DNA of 64,000 nt from Bacillota bacterium (GTDB lineage: Bacteria > Bacillota > Limnochordia > Limnochordales > ZCTH02-B6), in the NCBI GenBank assembly GCA_017577945.1, contig PKQS01000008.1, positions 186,001-250,000 of the forward strand, in the 5' to 3' direction. Shown piece after piece: positions 24,542-33,360 of this stretch. The position numbers were made by a program, and so were the translations under genes. The notes under the pieces are model-generated. The model did no database searches. It had not been told where the DNA came from and worked only from the letters and a program-made list of their open reading frames with translations. Position 1 is the stretch's first letter. The number at the start of each line of letters is the position of its first letter.

Positions 24542-27070
24542 TCACTCATCCGGCAGAAGGCGCAACAACGTGCCACGCCGGTACTGATCTGGGCGGAACG
24601 GCTGCTCCGCCAGCTCCCCGGCCAGCCACGTTTCGGCTTGGTTCCGGTAAAACGGACTCAGCACGTGGCCCGAGTTGCCGGGCAGAAGCACGTCGCGGCC
24701 GGCGCCTGCCGCCAGGTCCACCACGATGCGCCAGGCCGCGCCGTGGCGCACGCGGCCGCTGCTACTGTAGCCGGCCGCGTAGGGCGTTTCGCTGCTGCCG
24801 GCGATGGGCCAGTCGCCCACGTTGAAGAGCCATCCCAGCACGGCCAAGGATTCGCCCACCGGGTGATACACCGTCATCCGGTGCCAGCGCCCCCACTCCC
24901 AGAGGGCGGGATCGTCGCCTTGGAGCGACGCGGCGCGCCGCAGCGCCGCCCGGAACGCCACGGTAGCCGTCTCCTGCAGCTCCGCCGGCGCCATGCGCAG
25001 CAGCACGTGATCGAGCAGCAGCTCGTCGTTGGGCACAAACCCGAAGCGGTCGCGCAGGACGAGGCGCTGCAACTCTTGGCGCCACAGATGCCACAAGAAC
25101 GGCTGCGGCGCATCGGCCCGCTCGGTGAAGTCCCACTGCTGCATCAGCCGCAAGGCGGCCGTTTCCATGGGATCCGGCTGTACCGCACCCCCAAGGTGTG
25201 CCGCCACGGCCTCGATCAGCACGGGAGCCACGGCGCGGGCGTGCACGTTGAGCACGTCCAATTGCAGCGCCCGCATATCGTCGGCGGTAAAGCCGGCGCC
25301 GGCCGCCAGCACCTCGGTGATGCGCAAGGCGCGCCACGGATCGAACTGGTCGCCGATGTAATGCGGATAGGCAGCGTCCGCGGGCGCGTTGTTGGCCGTG
25401 ACGATGAAGCCGCTCTCGGGGTTGTATGCCCGCGGCATGTCCTCCTTCGGGATGGTACCGAGCCAGTCGTAGTCGCCCGTCCACGCCGGCACCGGGTAGC
25501 GGCCGGCTCCCGCGGGCCGCACGGGCAACAGGCCCGTGGCTTTGTAGCCGATGTTGCCTTCTGCGTCGGCGTACAGCAGGCTCAGCGCCGGCATGTCCCA
25601 CAAGTCGACGGCCGCTTCGAACTCCGCGAAATTGCGAGCGCGCATCAGCGGCAGCAGGGCGTTGAGCTCCCGCGTCGGGCCCAGTGCGGTCCAGCGCAGG
25701 GACAAGACGTCGTGGACGCCTTCTTCGTCGAGCACGGGGTTGAGGACGGGCCCGTGGCGAGCCGTCTCCAGCACTTCGTAGACGACCGGCTCGGAGCGGC
25801 CCTTGACGTAAATGATTTCCTCGCGCACGGTCGCGGGCTCCCAGCGCCCCTGGTACAAGAACTCCCGGGGGTTGTCGGGATTCGGCCGCTGGATGTACAA
25901 GTCCTGGCTGTCCGCCATGAGCGAGGTGATGGCCCAGGCGATGTGCTCGTTGCGGCCGAACACGACGCCCGGGATGCCCGGCACCGTGATGCCGATAACG
26001 TTGAAGTCGTCTTCCAGCACGAGGTGAACCTGGTGCCAGAGGGCCGGTATCGCGAACTGCATGTGCGGGTCGTTGGCCAGCAGCGCTCCGCCCGTGGCCG
26101 TCTTCGACGGCGCCAGCGCCCAGCTGTTGCTGCCCAAAAACGGCGGCGGGGCGAAGCGCAGCAGCGCCTGCAGCCGCTGCAGCGCCGCGGGGCTGCTCCC
26201 GCCGGTGAGCTCAACGGCCCCCAGCTCGGCCAGCGGTAAGCCCGCGGGCGGCTGTAGCGCGGGCTCTGCGGGCGCTGCCCCGGGCGAGGGCTCCGCCGGC
26301 ACGGCGGGGGCTTCTCCCGCCGGCTCCTCGGCGGTGCCTTCCCGCATGGGCGCCCACGTAGTAATGGTGGGCGCGAACGCCGGATACTCCGGCAACCACT
26401 CGTGCAGCACATCCCAGCCCACCGTCTCCGCGATGAGGTACCGCTGCAGCTCCAGCTCCCAGTTGCCGCTCAGGTAGTAAGCCATCAGGCGGGCGATGAG
26501 CAAGCTGTCCACCGCGGTCCACGGCTCGGGCTCGTACCCCAGCAAGCGAAACTCAATGGGCAAGAGGCGGGTACCCTTGACGTGCTCGATGTACGCCGTC
26601 ACGCCGGCGGCGTACGCTTCGGCCATCTGCCGCGCCTCGGGGGTGGCCAGCGCCAGGCTGGCCTCTGCGGCTTGCCGAAGGCCCAGCGTGCGGAAGAACA
26701 TGTCCTGCTCCAGCGACGACTCGCCGAGGATTTCCGCCATCCGCCCCGCGGCCGTGCGGCGGTATACGTCCATCTGCCACAAGCGGTCCTGCGCCGTTAC
26801 GTATCCTTGGGCAAAGAACAAGTCCTCCGGGTAGGCGGCCTCGATGTGGGGCACGCCGCGCTCGTCCCAGTAGATGCGCACCTCACTGCGCAGGCCGGCC
26901 AGCCAAATCGTACCTTCCCGCGGCGGCAACGAAGCGGTCAGGTACCAGTAGCCGCCGCCGAAAAGCACGCCGGCTCCGACCAGGAGCAAGAGGAAAACAA
27001 GAAAGAGAGCGGTCCAGAAGCGGCTCCGCCGGCGTCGGGGCCGGAAGACGGGAACTGCACGTCGGCGCAT
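24542..27070 (-). CDS. Penicillin amidase (acylase) family protein
   Basis: Ntn-hydrolase of the penicillin/cephalosporin/AHL acylase family, made as one chain that self-cleaves to alpha and beta subunits. It is 842 aa: a basic N-terminus and one transmembrane or uncleaved signal helix (about 18-47), the alpha region (GVPHIEAAYPEDLFFAQGY), then LGSNSWALAPSKTATGGALLANDPH, where Ser314 is the predicted nucleophile and beta N-terminus. ITVPGIPGVVFGRNEHIAWA and the later YKATGLLPVRP are beta motifs. A Glu/Pro/Ala-rich spacer (about 243-280) before the cleavage site is longer than usual. ATG 27070 has AAAAGGTGAG upstream. The substrate is not predictable; next to liv genes, release of amino acids from N-acyl compounds is plausible. 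Confidence 0.9.
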   Translation of the reverse strand: MRRRAVPVFRPRRRRSRFWTALFLVFLLLLVGAGVLFGGGYWYLTASLPPREGTIWLAGLRSEVRIYWDERGVPHIEAAYPEDLFFAQGYVTAQDRLWQMDVYRRTAAGRMAEILGESSLEQDMFFRTLGLRQAAEASLALATPEARQMAEAYAAGVTAYIEHVKGTRLLPIEFRLLGYEPEPWTAVDSLLIARLMAYYLSGNWELELQRYLIAETVGWDVLHEWLPEYPAFAPTITTWAPMREGTAEEPAGEAPAVPAEPSPGAAPAEPALQPPAGLPLAELGAVELTGGSSPAALQRLQALLRFAPPPFLGSNSWALAPSKTATGGALLANDPHMQFAIPALWHQVHLVLEDDFNVIGITVPGIPGVVFGRNEHIAWAITSLMADSQDLYIQRPNPDNPREFLYQGRWEPATVREEIIYVKGRSEPVVYEVLETARHGPVLNPVLDEEGVHDVLSLRWTALGPTRELNALLPLMRARNFAEFEAAVDLWDMPALSLLYADAEGNIGYKATGLLPVRPAGAGRYPVPAWTGDYDWLGTIPKEDMPRAYNPESGFIVTANNAPADAAYPHYIGDQFDPWRALRITEVLAAGAGFTADDMRALQLDVLNVHARAVAPVLIEAVAAHLGGAVQPDPMETAALRLMQQWDFTERADAPQPFLWHLWRQELQRLVLRDRFGFVPNDELLLDHVLLRMAPAELQETATVAFRAALRRAASLQGDDPALWEWGRWHRMTVYHPVGESLAVLGWLFNVGDWPIAGSSETPYAAGYSSSGRVRHGAAWRIVVDLAAGAGRDVLLPGNSGHVLSPFYRNQAETWLAGELAEQPFRPDQYRRGTLLRLLPDE

Positions 27071-27178
27071 GACACTCACCTTTTCCCCGCGGCACCGCGG
27101 CTGAATGATGTCTTCAAGTATTTCGTGGAATGCCGACAATTACCTTCGTTGCGGGCTTTCGGAAGGCCGGGAGGACGA

Positions 27179-27226
27179 GCCGGCCCGGCCTGAGGAGCGC
27201 GGAGAGCACGCACAAGCCGGGCCGGC
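27179..27226 (-). terminator. Inverted repeat after livF
   Basis: Perfect 11-bp arms GCCGGCCCGGC (27179-27189) and GCCGGGCCGGC (27216-27226) about 20 nt past the livF stop. No T tract follows leftward, so it may act as an mRNA 3' stabiliser rather than a terminator. Confidence 0.45.
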
Positions 27227-27245
27227 TTCACGCGCGACGCGGAGG

Positions 27246-27992
27246 TCACGCGCCCAGGTAGGCGGAACGCACGCGCGGATCCTCGATCAATTCCTTGGCG
27301 TCGCCGCTGGCCGTGATGACGCCCGTCTCCAGCACGTAGGCGCGGTGAGCGATTTGCAGCGCCAGGCGGGCGTTTTGCTCCACCAGCAGCAGCGTCGTGC
27401 CCTGGCGGTTGATCTCCAGCAGGATGCGGAAAATTTCCTCGACCAGGATGGGCGCCAGGCCCATGGACGGCTCGTCCAGCAGCATCAAGTCGCCGCCGGT
27501 CATCAAGGCCCGGCCCACGGCCAGCATCTGCTGCTCACCGCCCGAAAGCGTGCCTGCCAGTTGCTTTTGCCGCTCGGCCAGCCGCGGGAAGGTGGCGAAC
27601 ACCCGCTCCAAGTCCTGCTTGATCCGGGCGCGGTCTTTGCGGCTGTAGGTGGCCAGCAACAGGTTTTCGAGCACCGTCAAATTGGCGAAGACGCCCCGGC
27701 CTTCGGGCACGTGGCAAATCCCCAGCGAAACGACCCGGTGGGCCGGCATCTTGGTCAAGTCCTGCCCGCGAAAGCGCAGCGTGCCCTGGGCAATGGGCAC
27801 CATGCGGGAGATGGCCCGCAGCGTCGTCGTCTTGCCTGCGCCGTTGGCGCCCACCAAGGTGACGATTTCGCCCTGGCGCACTTCCAGCGAGATGCCTCGC
27901 ACCGCCTTGATGTTGCCGTAGGAGACGTGGACGTTCTCGAGGACCAGCAGCGGCTCGCCGGGTGCGAGCTTGTCGGCGGCGCGTCCGCTCAT
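27246..27992 (-). CDS. livF: Branched-chain amino acid ABC transporter ATP-binding protein LivF
   Basis: Cytosolic ATPase of the HAAT importer. It is 248 aa with Walker A GANGAGKTT, signature LSGGEQQMLAVGRAL, Walker B LMLLDEPSMGL and H-loop VEQNA. The short length and the VEQN switch identify LivF rather than LivG. Its start overlaps the livG stop by 4 nt (ATGA). It is last gene of livJHMGF. Confidence 0.95.
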   Translation of the reverse strand: MSGRAADKLAPGEPLLVLENVHVSYGNIKAVRGISLEVRQGEIVTLVGANGAGKTTTLRAISRMVPIAQGTLRFRGQDLTKMPAHRVVSLGICHVPEGRGVFANLTVLENLLLATYSRKDRARIKQDLERVFATFPRLAERQKQLAGTLSGGEQQMLAVGRALMTGGDLMLLDEPSMGLAPILVEEIFRILLEINRQGTTLLLVEQNARLALQIAHRAYVLETGVITASGDAKELIEDPRVRSAYLGA

Positions 27993-28759
27993 GCCAGCTT
28001 GACCCCCCTGCCCAAATAGGCCTCCAGGACGCGCTCGTTGCCGCGCACTTCCTCCGGCGTTCCCTGGGCGATGATCTGGCCGAAGTCCAGGACGGTCAGC
28101 CGCTCGCAGATGCTCATGACCATCTTCATTTGGTGCTCGATGAGCAAAATCGTGACCCCGAAGCGCTCCCGCACCTGCAGAATGAGCCGGCTCAGCTCGT
28201 CGACTTCCGCCGGGTTCATGCCCGCCGCCGGCTCGTCCAGCAACAAAAGCCGCGGCGACGTGGCCAAGGCCCGGGCGATCTCCAGCTGCCGCTGGTTGCC
28301 GTACGACAAGCTGCCCGCCTTCTCGCCCGCCAGGTGCGCCAGCCCGAACACCTCCAGCAGCTCCAGGGACCGTTCCACGATTTTCTTCTCCTGCCGCAGC
28401 ATGCCGGGCGTGCGCAAGAACGACGCCACCAGGCCGTACTTTACCGCTTGGTAGTGCGCAATGCGCACGTTGTCCAGCACCGTCAGCTCGCGGAAAAGTC
28501 GGATCGTCTGAAACGTCCGGGCGATGCCCCGGCGCACGATTTGCGAGGGAGCCAGCCCCACGATGGACCGCCCGTCGAAGCGGATGTCGCCCGAGGTGGG
28601 CCGGTAAACGCCGGTGATGAGGTTGAACAGCGTCGTCTTCCCCGCGCCGTTGGGGCCGATAATGCCGGCCAGCTCGCCTTCCCGCACCTGCAGCGAGACG
28701 TCCCGCAGGGCTTGCAGGCCCTGAAAATTGTGGCTGACCCGATCAATTTCCAGCAGCAC
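27989..28759 (-). CDS. livG: Branched-chain amino acid ABC transporter ATP-binding protein LivG
   Basis: Second ATPase of the importer. It is 256 aa with Walker A GPNGAGKTTLFN, signature LSYGNQRQLEIARAL, Walker B LLLDEPAAGMNPAE and H-loop LIEHQMKMVM, the typical LivG features, including the C-terminal VLEAYLG. It overlaps livM by 17 nt and livF by 4 nt. Confidence 0.95.
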   Translation of the reverse strand: MLLEIDRVSHNFQGLQALRDVSLQVREGELAGIIGPNGAGKTTLFNLITGVYRPTSGDIRFDGRSIVGLAPSQIVRRGIARTFQTIRLFRELTVLDNVRIAHYQAVKYGLVASFLRTPGMLRQEKKIVERSLELLEVFGLAHLAGEKAGSLSYGNQRQLEIARALATSPRLLLLDEPAAGMNPAEVDELSRLILQVRERFGVTILLIEHQMKMVMSICERLTVLDFGQIIAQGTPEEVRGNERVLEAYLGRGVKLA

Positions 28760-29783
28760 GGGCGGCGCCCTCCTTTCCGGCCCGCGCCTTGCGCCGCAGC
28801 GCCCGCTCGTTGGCGGGCACGAACAGCGAGAACTCCTTCAGGCCCATGATCCCGGTGGGCCGCAGCAGCATGAGCACCACCAAGAGCAAGGGCGCCAGCA
28901 CCATGCGCCAGATGCCCAGGAAGCGCAGCGCCTCCAGCATGATGGTGAAGAGCGACGCGCCCAGAATCGATCCGGCGATGCTGCCGATGCCGCCTAGGTA
29001 GAGCATGATCAAGATTTCCGTCGAGCGGACGATGTCGAAATTGCGCGGGTGGATGTACTGCAGCAGGTGGGCGAACAAGCCGCCCGCGATGCCGGCAAAG
29101 AACGCCGAAAGGATGAAGGCCTGGATTTTCACCTGCCGCGTGTTGACGCCGACCAGTTCCGCGGCCACTTCGTCCTCCCGGATGGAAAGCACGCCGCGTC
29201 CGTAGTTTGAGTAGACGAAGTTGCGGATGATCCAGAGAGTCCCCAGCGTCGCCGCGTACACCCACGCCAGGTTCGTGTAGCGCTCCATGCCGAAAAAGCC
29301 CCGCGGCCCGCCGATGGCCTCGATGTTTTCGATGACGCTCTTGACGATCATGTTGAGCGCCAGCGTCACGATGGCTAAATAGTCGCCGCGGGTGCGGAAC
29401 GACGGGATGGCGACCAGCAAGGCCACCACGCCCGCCGCCAGGCCGCCGCCCGCCAGCGCCGGCGCGAACGCGTAGGCGCCCCACTCGCGCGGCAGCACCC
29501 GCACCGACAAGATGGAGCTCACGTAGGCGCCGACCGCCATGAACCCGGCGTGGCCCACGGCGAACTCGCCCATGAAGCCGTTGACCAGGTTCAAGCTGGC
29601 GGTGAGGATGATGTTGATGCCGATGATCATGAGCACATACTCGTGATACGGACTCAGCAGCCCGTAGCGGGGAACGAGCACCGCCGCCGCCAAACCTGCG
29701 GCGGCCAGCGCGGGCGCCCACGCGCGGGACAGCCACCGCGGCACCCGCCGGGCTGCAGCGCTTGCCGGCATTCCCACGTGCAT
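28743..29783 (-). CDS. livM: Branched-chain amino acid ABC transporter permease LivM
   Basis: Integral membrane permease, 346 aa from ATG 29783, with about nine helices and the family motifs NLVNGFMGEFAVGHAGFMAVGAY and LGGIGSIAGSILGASLF. The GGAG site suits GTG 29777 (8 nt) better than ATG 29783 (2 nt), so the true start may be two codons later. It starts right after the livH stop. Confidence 0.93.
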   Translation of the reverse strand: MHVGMPASAAARRVPRWLSRAWAPALAAAGLAAAVLVPRYGLLSPYHEYVLMIIGINIILTASLNLVNGFMGEFAVGHAGFMAVGAYVSSILSVRVLPREWGAYAFAPALAGGGLAAGVVALLVAIPSFRTRGDYLAIVTLALNMIVKSVIENIEAIGGPRGFFGMERYTNLAWVYAATLGTLWIIRNFVYSNYGRGVLSIREDEVAAELVGVNTRQVKIQAFILSAFFAGIAGGLFAHLLQYIHPRNFDIVRSTEILIMLYLGGIGSIAGSILGASLFTIMLEALRFLGIWRMVLAPLLLVVLMLLRPTGIMGLKEFSLFVPANERALRRKARAGKEGAARAAGN

Positions 29784-29791
29784 GTCTCCTC

Positions 29792-30673
29792 TCACACCTT
29801 CTGCGCCGTGACGCGCCCGAGAATCCCCGTCGGCCGGAAGACCAGGAGCAGCAACAACAGCGAGAAGGCGACGAAGTCCCGGTACGTACTGGGCAGCACC
29901 GCGGCCACGAAAATTTCGACCATCGCCAGGATGTACGCGCCGAGCATGGCGCCGCGGATGTTGCCGATGCCGCCCACGACCGCCGCGACGAACGCCTTCC
30001 AGCCGACCAGAACACCCATGTACGGGTCGATGATCGGGTACGCCTGCCCGAACAAGATGCCGCCGGCCGCGGCCAGCGAAGAGCCGATGGCGAACGTCAG
30101 CGAGATGATGCGGTCCACGGAAATGCCCATCAGCGGCACGATGGTGCGATCGTAGGAAATGGCGCGCATGGCCATGCCCGTGAGCGTCCGGCGCACGAAC
30201 CAGTCCAGCGCCAGCATCAGGACCAACGCAACGGCGAAAATGAGCACGTGGATGCTGTTGGCGACGAGGCCGCCCGGCAGTACGTACACGTCCAGGTTCA
30301 CCAGCAGCGGGAACAAGCGCGGCTCGGCACCCACAGTGGCCAGCACGAAGTGCTCAAGGAAAAGGCCCACGCCCAGGGCCGTGATGACCGCGGACACGCG
30401 CGGGGCGTTGCGCAGCGGCTTATACGCGGCCCGCTCGATGAGCACGCCGAGCGTGGCGGTGCAGAGCATGGAGAAAAGCAGCGTCAGCACCAGGGGCAGC
30501 TGCAGCCGGGCGGCGGCGTAAAGCCCCAGGAACGCCCCGACCATGAAAATGTCGCCGTGGGCGAAATTGATGAGCCGGATAATGCCGTACACCATCGTGT
30601 AACCCAAGGCGATGAGGGCGTAAATGCTGCCGAGCTGCAGCGCATTGAGCGTCTGCTGAAGCCAGAACTGCAA
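29792..30673 (-). CDS. livH: Branched-chain amino acid ABC transporter permease LivH
   Basis: Integral membrane permease of 293 aa with about eight helices. It shows LGSIYALIALGYTMVYGIIRLINFAHGDIFMVGA at the N-terminus (residues 15-48) and GWKAFVAAVVGGIGNIRGAMLGAYI near the C-terminus, the LivH EAA-like region. It follows livJ after about 105 nt and is coupled to livM. Confidence 0.95.
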   Translation of the reverse strand: MQFWLQQTLNALQLGSIYALIALGYTMVYGIIRLINFAHGDIFMVGAFLGLYAAARLQLPLVLTLLFSMLCTATLGVLIERAAYKPLRNAPRVSAVITALGVGLFLEHFVLATVGAEPRLFPLLVNLDVYVLPGGLVANSIHVLIFAVALVLMLALDWFVRRTLTGMAMRAISYDRTIVPLMGISVDRIISLTFAIGSSLAAAGGILFGQAYPIIDPYMGVLVGWKAFVAAVVGGIGNIRGAMLGAYILAMVEIFVAAVLPSTYRDFVAFSLLLLLLVFRPTGILGRVTAQKV

Positions 30674-30778
30674 CGAGATACCTCCTCGCGCGGCGGGCCA
30701 GACGGCGGCGCCCGGCCGGACGAGGCGTGCACGCCCCGTCCGGCCCAGCGCCGTTGATGCTTCTTATGCGGCTCCCCG

Positions 30779-31933
30779 TTACGGGTCGACGGAGGCGTAG
30801 TAGGTGAACTGGCCGCTCCGGATCTGGATGATGACGGCGCTCTTGATCGGATCGCCGGAGCCGTCGAAAGTCATCTTGCCGGTGACGCCTTCAAAGTCCA
30901 CGATGGACGCCAGCGCCTCCCGCACCGCGTCCCGGTCGATGCGGCCCGCCTTCTGAATGGCTTCGAAGAGCAGGTAGAACGAGTCGTAGGTCAAGGCGGC
31001 CACGTCGTCCGGCGCGGAGCCGTACCGGGCCTGGTAGGCCTGGATGAACTGCTGGGCACGCGGCGTCGCGATGTCGGGCGCATAGTGCGCCGAGAAGAAC
31101 AGGCCTTCCATCAGGTTGCCGCCCAGGGTGAGCAGCTCTTCGTACGCCCAGCTGTCGCTGCCGAGAATGTGGCCCGTGTAGCCCAGCCGGCGCGCCTGCT
31201 GCACCTGCAGCGGCACCTCGCTGTAGTAGTTGGGCAGGAACAGCACGTCCGGGTTGGCGGCGCGGATGCGGGTCAGCTGCGAGGAGAAGTCGCGGTCGCC
31301 CGTCGTGTACGATTCGAACGCCACGATGCGGCCGCCCAGCTGCGTGAAGCGATCCCGGAAAATCTCCGCGATGCCCTTGTTGTAATCGCTGGCGATATCA
31401 AACAGGACCGCCGCGGTCTGCGCACCCAGCACTTCCCGGGCGAACCGCGCGACGACCGCGCCCTGGAAGTCGTCCACGAACGCGGCGCGGAAGACGTACG
31501 GCCGGTTGACGGTCGTCTCCACCGCGGTGGACCACGGCGAGATCATGGGCGTCCGCAGGTTGTTGGCCACGATGGCCGCCGGAATGGCCATGCGGCTCGC
31601 GTTGGGCCCGACCATGGCCAGCACGTTGTCCTGGGTGATGAGCTTCGTGGCCGCGGCGGCCGCGGACGGCGCCACGTCCTGGTTGTCTTCCACCACGAGC
31701 CGGATCCGGTAGCGCTGGCCGTTGACCTCAAGGCCGCCGGCGCTGTTGACTTCGTCGACGGCCAGCTGCGCGCCGCGCAAGCTCGACTGCCCGACGACGG
31801 GAATGCTGCCGGTCAGCTCCACGTTGAGGCCGATGACGATTTCCCCGACGGCCGCCAAGGCGCTGGCCGGCACCAGCGTGCCGAGAAGCAGCGCGACGGC
31901 CAAGACGAGGTTTCTTCCGCGCAATGACGACAT
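30779..31933 (-). CDS. livJ: Branched-chain amino acid ABC transporter substrate-binding protein LivJ/LivK
   Basis: Periplasmic-binding fold type I receptor for Leu/Ile/Val or related ligands. It is 384 aa. A signal peptide (1-28, VLAVALLLGTLVPASALAA) has an Ala-X-Ala type cleavage site and no lipobox Cys, unlike most Gram-positive receptors. Domain motifs are GLNVELTGSIPVVGQSSLRG, LITQDNVLAMVGPNAS and DYNKGIAEIFRDRF, with the late DAVREALASI and FEGVTGKMTFD. ATG 31933 has GAGGAGGGG upstream. It heads the leftward livJHMGF operon; the 240 bp upstream holds divergent control sequences and no gene. Confidence 0.94.
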   Translation of the reverse strand: MSSLRGRNLVLAVALLLGTLVPASALAAVGEIVIGLNVELTGSIPVVGQSSLRGAQLAVDEVNSAGGLEVNGQRYRIRLVVEDNQDVAPSAAAAATKLITQDNVLAMVGPNASRMAIPAAIVANNLRTPMISPWSTAVETTVNRPYVFRAAFVDDFQGAVVARFAREVLGAQTAAVLFDIASDYNKGIAEIFRDRFTQLGGRIVAFESYTTGDRDFSSQLTRIRAANPDVLFLPNYYSEVPLQVQQARRLGYTGHILGSDSWAYEELLTLGGNLMEGLFFSAHYAPDIATPRAQQFIQAYQARYGSAPDDVAALTYDSFYLLFEAIQKAGRIDRDAVREALASIVDFEGVTGKMTFDGSGDPIKSAVIIQIRSGQFTYYASVDP

Positions 31934-32173
31934 CGTCTCAATCCCCTCCTCGTTGCGGCGGTAAATTCAGGGAAACCAATCGACCCGTACAATTCTGTCT
32001 AAACAACGGTTTTCCTCCTGTTGAGAAGTGAATCTTCAAATGTAGTTGAGGCGCAACATAGAGAAATCGGCCGCACGAGCGGGCGGCGCGCTGGCCGCGG
32101 CCGAAAAGAGGAAACGCGGGCGCGCGTGGATAAGTTGCCTGCACGGCAACGTGGTCGAAAGGCGCGTGAGACT

Positions 32174-33337
32174 GTGAAGTCATGGAAATATCTGGAGGAA
32201 TTCGCCCGGCTTGGGCCGCGCGGTTCCGCGTCGGAGGAGGAGCGGCGGGCGGCCGAGTGGCTTGCGCAGAAACTGCGGCAACTGGGCTACGAAGTGGAGC
32301 TGCAGCCGTTCCGCAGTCCGCGCCATACGCTGTACCTAGGTCCCGCCGTCGTCATGGCGGCGGAACTGCTGGCCCTGTGGCTGTCGGCGCGGCAGCCGGC
32401 CTTGGCGGCGGCGCTGGCCGCGGCGGCGCTGGTGCCGCTGGTGGGCGAACTGTTGGCTACGCGCGTCAATTTCGACTGGATCTTGCCCAAGTACCCGTCG
32501 CAAAACGTCGTCGCCCGTCCGCCGGGAGGAAGGGGCGCGGCGCCGGACGTGGTCATTTCGGCCCACTACGACACCCAGTGGGGGTCTTGGCTGTTCGCCC
32601 CGTTTTTCCGCCGCCTCGTGCGGCCGTTTTTCCTGGTCGCCTACGCCGGCCTGGTCGCCGCGGTGCTGGCCGTCGCGCTGCGCTGGGCGTTGCCGGCGGC
32701 GGCCTGGGTCGACACCTTGGCGCGGGCGTCCGCCGCGGTGCTGGCGTGCGTCGGTGCGTTCTTGCTGGGGTCGTGGCTGACGGGCCGGGCGGTGCCGGGC
32801 GCCAACGACAACGGCTCGGGCGTGGCCGTGGCGCTGGCTTTGGCCCACCGGTGGATGGACGAAGCGAAGAGCGGCGCGCCGGCGCTGACGCCGTGGTTCG
32901 TGTTCACGGGGTGCGAGGAGACGGGCCTGCGCGGCATGCGCCAGTTCCTGCAGGACGCGCCGCTGAAGCCCGGCACCGTGTTCATCAACATCGACAACGT
33001 CGGTGGCGGCAGGCTTCGTTACTTCCTCGGCGAAGGAATGTTGTTATACCAGCGCTACGACCCGGAGTTGATCCGGCTGGCCGAAGAGCTGTCCCGCCGG
33101 CGGGGCGGCGAGGTAAAGCCGCTGGCCAACTGGCTTCTGCCCACGGACGGGCTTCTGCCGGCCAAGCAGGGCTTCCGGGCGCTGTCGTTTCTGGCGCTGA
33201 CCGATGACAATGCAATCCCAAACTATCACTGGCATACCGACACCATCGAACGCGTCGAACGGGACGTGGTCGAGCTGACCGAGCAGTTCGTCTGGGAGTG
33301 CCTGCGGGAGCTGGAGGAGCGATCGCGGGCGGCGTAA
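32174..33337 (+). CDS. M28-family metallopeptidase with internal transmembrane segments
   Basis: 387 aa from GTG 32174 (upstream site weak; GTG 32127 is an alternative). All zinc ligands of an M28 aminopeptidase are visible: His131 and Asp133 (SAHYDTQWGS), Asp212 (PGANDNGSGVAVAL), Glu248/Glu249 (TGCEETGLRG), Asp274 (NIDNVGGG) and His354 (HWHTDTIERV). Unusually, two long hydrophobic blocks interrupt the fold: residues 54-95, and residues 150-202 between the HxD and the bridging Asp. These give about four membrane helices within the enzyme. It overlaps the ribosome-site region of the membrane protein downstream, so the two are probably co-transcribed. Confidence 0.88.
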   Translation: MKSWKYLEEFARLGPRGSASEEERRAAEWLAQKLRQLGYEVELQPFRSPRHTLYLGPAVVMAAELLALWLSARQPALAAALAAAALVPLVGELLATRVNFDWILPKYPSQNVVARPPGGRGAAPDVVISAHYDTQWGSWLFAPFFRRLVRPFFLVAYAGLVAAVLAVALRWALPAAAWVDTLARASAAVLACVGAFLLGSWLTGRAVPGANDNGSGVAVALALAHRWMDEAKSGAPALTPWFVFTGCEETGLRGMRQFLQDAPLKPGTVFINIDNVGGGRLRYFLGEGMLLYQRYDPELIRLAEELSRRRGGEVKPLANWLLPTDGLLPAKQGFRALSFLALTDDNAIPNYHWHTDTIERVERDVVELTEQFVWECLRELEERSRAA

Positions 33338-33360
33338 GCGCAGGGGGTGGGGGAGAAAGG

